Shown here: in pieces, positions 59,949 through 64,000 of the stretch | Layout of the letters: each line of letters opens with the position of its first letter | Numbering within the stretch: position 1 is the first letter of the stretch | Assembly (NCBI GenBank): GCA_022605955.1 | Contig: JAKCOZ010000003.1 | Span: forward strand, 47,926,179 to 47,990,178 | DNA length: 64,000 bases | Direction: 5' to 3' | Source: Rallus limicola | Taxonomy: Eukaryota; Chordata; Aves; Gruiformes; Rallidae | Notes under the pieces: model-generated | What the model saw: only the letters and a program-made list of their open reading frames with translations | The model's database searches: none | What the model was told of the DNA's origin: nothing | Translations under genes and position numbers: made by a program

Positions 59949-60432
59949 CATAGAATCATAAAATGGTTAGGGCTGGAAGGGACCTTAAAGATAATCAAGT
60001 TCCAACCCCCCTGCCATGGGCAGGGACACCTTTCACTAGACCAGGCTGCTCAAGGCCCCTTCCAACCTGGCCTTAAACACCGCCAGGGAGGGAGGGGGCA
60101 GCCACAGCTTCTCCGGGCAACCTGTTCCAGTGCCTCACCATCCTCACAGGGAAGAATTTCTTCCTAATATCCAATCTAAATCTACGCCCTTCCAATTTAA
60201 AACCTTTTCCCCTTATCCTATCACTACATGCCCTTCTAAAAAGTCCCTTTCCAACTTCCTTGTGGGCCCCTTCAGGTACTGTGGAAGGCCACTAAGATCT
60301 CCCTGGTGCCTCTTTTTTCCAGGCTTAACAAGCCCAACTCTCTCAGCCTGTCTGTCTTCATAGGAGAGGTGCTCCAGCCTTCTAATCATCTTTCTGGCCT
60401 TCCTTTAGACCCATTCAAGCAGCTCAAGGCCA
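59949..60432 (-). mobile_element. CR1 LINE fragment, 3' end, antisense orientation
   Basis: The left end CATAGAATCATAAAATGGTT followed by GGCTGGAAGGGACCTTAAAG is the reverse complement of a CR1 tail. CCAGGGAGG, GCAACCTGTTCCAGTGCCTC and the antisense ORF2 C-terminal region follow in order up to about 60432. It is a 5'-truncated copy on the minus strand of the same broad type as the one at 27221-27868. Confidence 0.93.
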
Positions 60433-62640
60433 GAAATGAACAATCTTTTCTCCTGCAAGGCCAGACTGTAATTCAACTCACAATTTCCTTGGGAAAAATC
60501 TCTACCACTTTATCAACGATGATGTCAAGCCTCCAATCCTGAAACATACCCTAAAAACTTTCCAAAATTAAAGACAACTAGCCTATCCTACTGTGGGCAA
60601 AGACCTACCTGAAAAAGAGATCACTGCTGCTTGCAAGTAGACAAATTCTAACAGAAAATTAATTTAATCCTTCTATGTATAACCAGAGATGCTTATCCTA
60701 AAACTGAATACACAGACCTGGCTACTGCAATATACACATTGGATTTTTGTAAAAGCAGAAAGGAATGATTCTGTCCATTTTTATGGCAACAGAGGGTACC
60801 ATAATCACATCAGAGTGTCCTTCAACATTTAGTGCTGAATACTGTTCACTTCAAACTGTGAACTCATTAGGTCAAATCCTTTAGTTACATGACCTGTGGA
60901 TTCAACCACAGCTTTACCTTGTCTTTCACACACAATTAGATGCACACACAGTTGTGCTAACTGGCCGGGCTGTTTCTAACAGGCTCAAAAACAAGGACAC
61001 TTGAGTATTTTTCTGAAGTGCCTGGTGGACATATGCATATTAAGGCACTACAAAGCCATGGAAGTGAAGGGAGGCATTGTGAGAAGTCCAGCATAGTCCC
61101 ACAACAACCTTACATAAATTAGCAATGTCAGCAGTTTATAACATTCCATACCACAGAAATTCCTGGTTTCAAAGCAAACATCAAGGGAGTGAGGTTTTGT
61201 GAGCTAATTAAGCAGGTACTACATGGGTTCTAAAGGGCCACCTTCTCTTCCATTTTAGTCAGCTGAGTTGGCTGATGGACAGCGTGGGACCAGACTGCAC
61301 TACAGAGCAGATGGAGCAAACGGTCAGAGAAGCAGGGGCAGAAGGACCACTTCTGTGGCAGTAGCTGTCCCTTAAATTGGAGCCCCTTTCACTGTCAATA
61401 CTGACAGTGCTGCTTGAACTCCACAAACGGGCTCAACAGCCAGCTGTGTTGCTTTGTAAGACACTACAACTTCATCACCTCTGCCACATCGAACTGGCAA
61501 AAAATTGAACAACGCGTATGTTACAGTGTTCCAAAATATGTAGGAGTTCCAACATTATTAGGAGTAGATGTATGGCATCTAATAAATGCATACATGACAA
61601 CCAGATATATTTCCCTATCACGAAGTGTATATCCATATATGTTCAGCGACTGTAAATAGCTGTCCCTCAATATCCAGTTAATAACACTGACTTCTGTAGT
61701 TGTGAAAATTAAAAAATACAAAAGTTAAGAACTTGCAAAAGTTGCTCCTTAAGAGCATTTATTACTTAAGTTTTCAGCTAGTCAGCCACTCCCAAAACAA
61801 TAAGCAGCTCAGGAGACTTCATCACCTAAGAGATACTTCACTATGTAACTAGGATGATGAGTTTTATTTATCACAAAGGCTTACATAAGGTATCATATAA
61901 CAAGTTGTAAGTTTCATTAAGTTTTCCCTTTTATATTAACTTGAAAATAAAAACATCACTCAAGTCAGAAAAAGTGACTTATCTACCACTGCTTTGAAGA
62001 AAATCACATTTCCAAAAAAGCAAAATTGTTAAAGGTATCCTTAGAAGAGTCATTCAATACATAAAGAAAGATTACATAACAGCGACATTTACTTCCAGCA
62101 CTTAACACCAAGAAAAAAAACCTTCCACAGAAACATTAAAATTTGTTATTAGTGCTAAATAATTAAGTACTATCGTGAAACACTTAGGAAGCTGAACTGT
62201 ATCTTTAAACCCGAATTATAATACCAATGCCAAATCATTATTTTGCACATCGTATTCCAATACACAAGTTATCAAACCTACTACCTTCTTTACGCCAATA
62301 ATTATATTAATGCATATTGGAACTTTTCAATTTATGTATGCAAGTGTTCTAGAGCCTAAAAGCAGTAGAGATTTCTCAGGTCTTATCTATTTTATAGGAG
62401 GATGTACACTGCAGTTATATCCGTGTATATATACATATATAGCAACTGTATAGGTAATAAAGAGTTGCTTAAAGTTGCCATGACTAGTAAAATCATAATA
62501 GCATAGGCCTCATACTTAATAAGGAGGGTAAATTTGTGAGCCATGAAAGAAAAAAGGTTGTCTTAACACATCTTTCCTCGTCTCCCGGCAAAGGAAGATG
62601 ATGTAATCACATATTTTGGCAACAAGAAATGCTTCTCATT

Positions 62641-62722
62641 CCATCATCGTTTTGGAAGGATGTTAGATTAGAACTAAGTCTCCATCATAATTTTGGAAGG
62701 ACGTTAGATTAGAACCGAGTCT
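62641..62722. repeat. 41-bp tandem duplication, 2 copies
   Basis: Copies at 62641-62681 and 62682-62722 share TTTTGGAAGGA and GTTAGATTAGAAC. They differ at five of 41 positions. Confidence 0.85.
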
Positions 62723-64000
62723 GCAGATGGGGTGAAGAGAGTTTTTGTTCAGTTGAGAATTTTTAGCCACTTAATTATCAAAAGAGCAAAGGAACTTGCT
62801 AATATGCTCATTAAATTATTGCTATTTTCAAACTGTCTTGGACTATCTGCAAGTTCTACAGCAGTGAACATACACTATCTATGCCACAGCATGCCTTTAA
62901 AAGAACAAACAGGGTATTAGCTGCCTTCAGGAATGAATTCAGGTATGGTAACGTACTTAGTCGTCCAAACAGATTTTGTTTGAATAAGATTTCAAGTCTG
63001 GTCAAAAAAACTGTCTCTGTTGACTATACACTGAGATATTTATAAAACATACAATCTATCTCCTCACAATTTTTTAATAACTTAACTAGCATACTACAAA
63101 AAATTATGCACAATACACAAAACATTAAAAACTCAGCAAAAGATTTTAGGTAATGCACCTTCAGTGTTTCTAGTGGACCACACAGGGTTATTTTCTTTGT
63201 TCAATACAATTGAATATGTCTTTCAGTGAGCTAATGAAAAAAAAGCTTCCCTAGCAAACACCACAAAACAGATAAGTAACAGGAACAAGGTAGTTTATCC
63301 TTGGATAAGGCAGCCTTATTTGAACAGGCATTCTAGGCTTGCTAGACATCAAGTCATATCACAGCCCAAAAAACCCCACAGACATAATATTTAGCCATAT
63401 TCTGGAGTTAGGAAGAATGCAAAGAATTTAGGTTATGTCATAAAGAGATAAATAGGAACTCTTAACATAATAGTATAGCTAAAAAAAAAAAATCCCTCAG
63501 AGCTACAAGCAGGAACACCTCTCATGGGAGTAAAGAGATGATACAACTGAGCACTGAGGGACAAAAGTACAACTAGTTAAACTCAGGAGGAGTTCAAGAA
63601 AAAAAAATAATTCTAATGAAACCTGAACTATTATAATATGAAGCTTAAAAAGCTTAACGTCTTCCATTTAGCCCACCTTGGTCATTCAGAGTATGTTTCC
63701 GTAGAAAGAAGAGATCATTGAGAACAAACAGGTTGTAAGAATAGCAAACTCCATCCTGTCCTTCCCGCTCACAGAGAGTTAGGGGTTCAGACTCCAAGAG
63801 TCAGACAAAGCATAAGTTTTAAATTCTTTCACCTTACAGTGATGAGAAATCTTTCACAATGAGTAAGTCTTGCAAGCTGTATGCCTTTCTGCTAAAAAAA
63901 CCAAACCAACCACACTTCAAACAAGGAATTAGAGGATTAATAAAAGAGAGGAAAGTTGTACATCATATTTTATATAACAACTCAAATTGGAAGACCTTAG

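Larger units (their letters stand above)
58721..64000. other. Upstream region, probably intron of long MAST4 isoform
   Basis: No exon is recognisable here. Contents are one CR1 copy at 59949-60432, an 8-bp inverted repeat at 59355-59384 and a 41-bp tandem duplication at 62641-62722. In other vertebrates long MAST4 isoforms start far upstream, so this is likely intron for those and upstream flank for the short form. The rest is AT-rich and featureless. Confidence 0.6.

Overview
The window is vertebrate nuclear DNA, most likely from a bird. Coding sequence is sparse (about 1 kb in 64 kb) and split into short GT-AG exons. The recognisable dispersed repeats are CR1 LINE fragments with the avian-type tail (TTCTATGATT). 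A reptile other than a bird cannot be excluded from sequence alone. There are no bacterial genes, operons, CRISPR arrays or phage.

One gene explains all coding sequence I can support: the 5' part of MAST4 (microtubule-associated serine/threonine kinase 4), on the minus strand. Nine exons were placed by hand from reading frame, splice sites and remembered family sequence. They run from an internal first exon in a CpG island (ATG at 58094) down to an exon at 167-299. All phases agree across the 1009 coding nt (336 codons plus 1 nt). They encode the short-isoform N-terminus (MDMSDPNFWTVLSN...), the Ser/Pro/Arg-rich linker, and most of the MAST pre-kinase domain (DUF1908). The kinase and PDZ domains must lie beyond position 1. 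The order on the minus strand is exon 1 (58003-58094), exon 2 (25916-26004), exon 3 (18672-18741), a candidate 21-nt microexon (15623-15643), exon 4 (14968-15046), exon 5 (10861-11018), exon 6 (8681-8756), exon 7 (7348-7557), exon 8 (4290-4391) and exon 9 (167-299).

The rest is intron: intron 1 is 32 kb, the others about 1.1 to 7.2 kb. About 5.3 kb of non-coding DNA lies upstream of the CpG island; it is probably intron of the long MAST4 isoform. Non-coding content includes six CR1 fragments, a 270-bp CA-type minisatellite with ordered variant units, several G-quadruplex-prone tracts, short tandem duplications and a few stretches that look like conserved enhancers.

I do not see a new biological system. 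The best leads are the frame-preserving microexon in the MAST4 linker, a five-codon upstream ORF with strong start context just ahead of the short-isoform ATG, and two CR1-tailed copies sharing the same 5' end in inverted orientation 17 kb apart.
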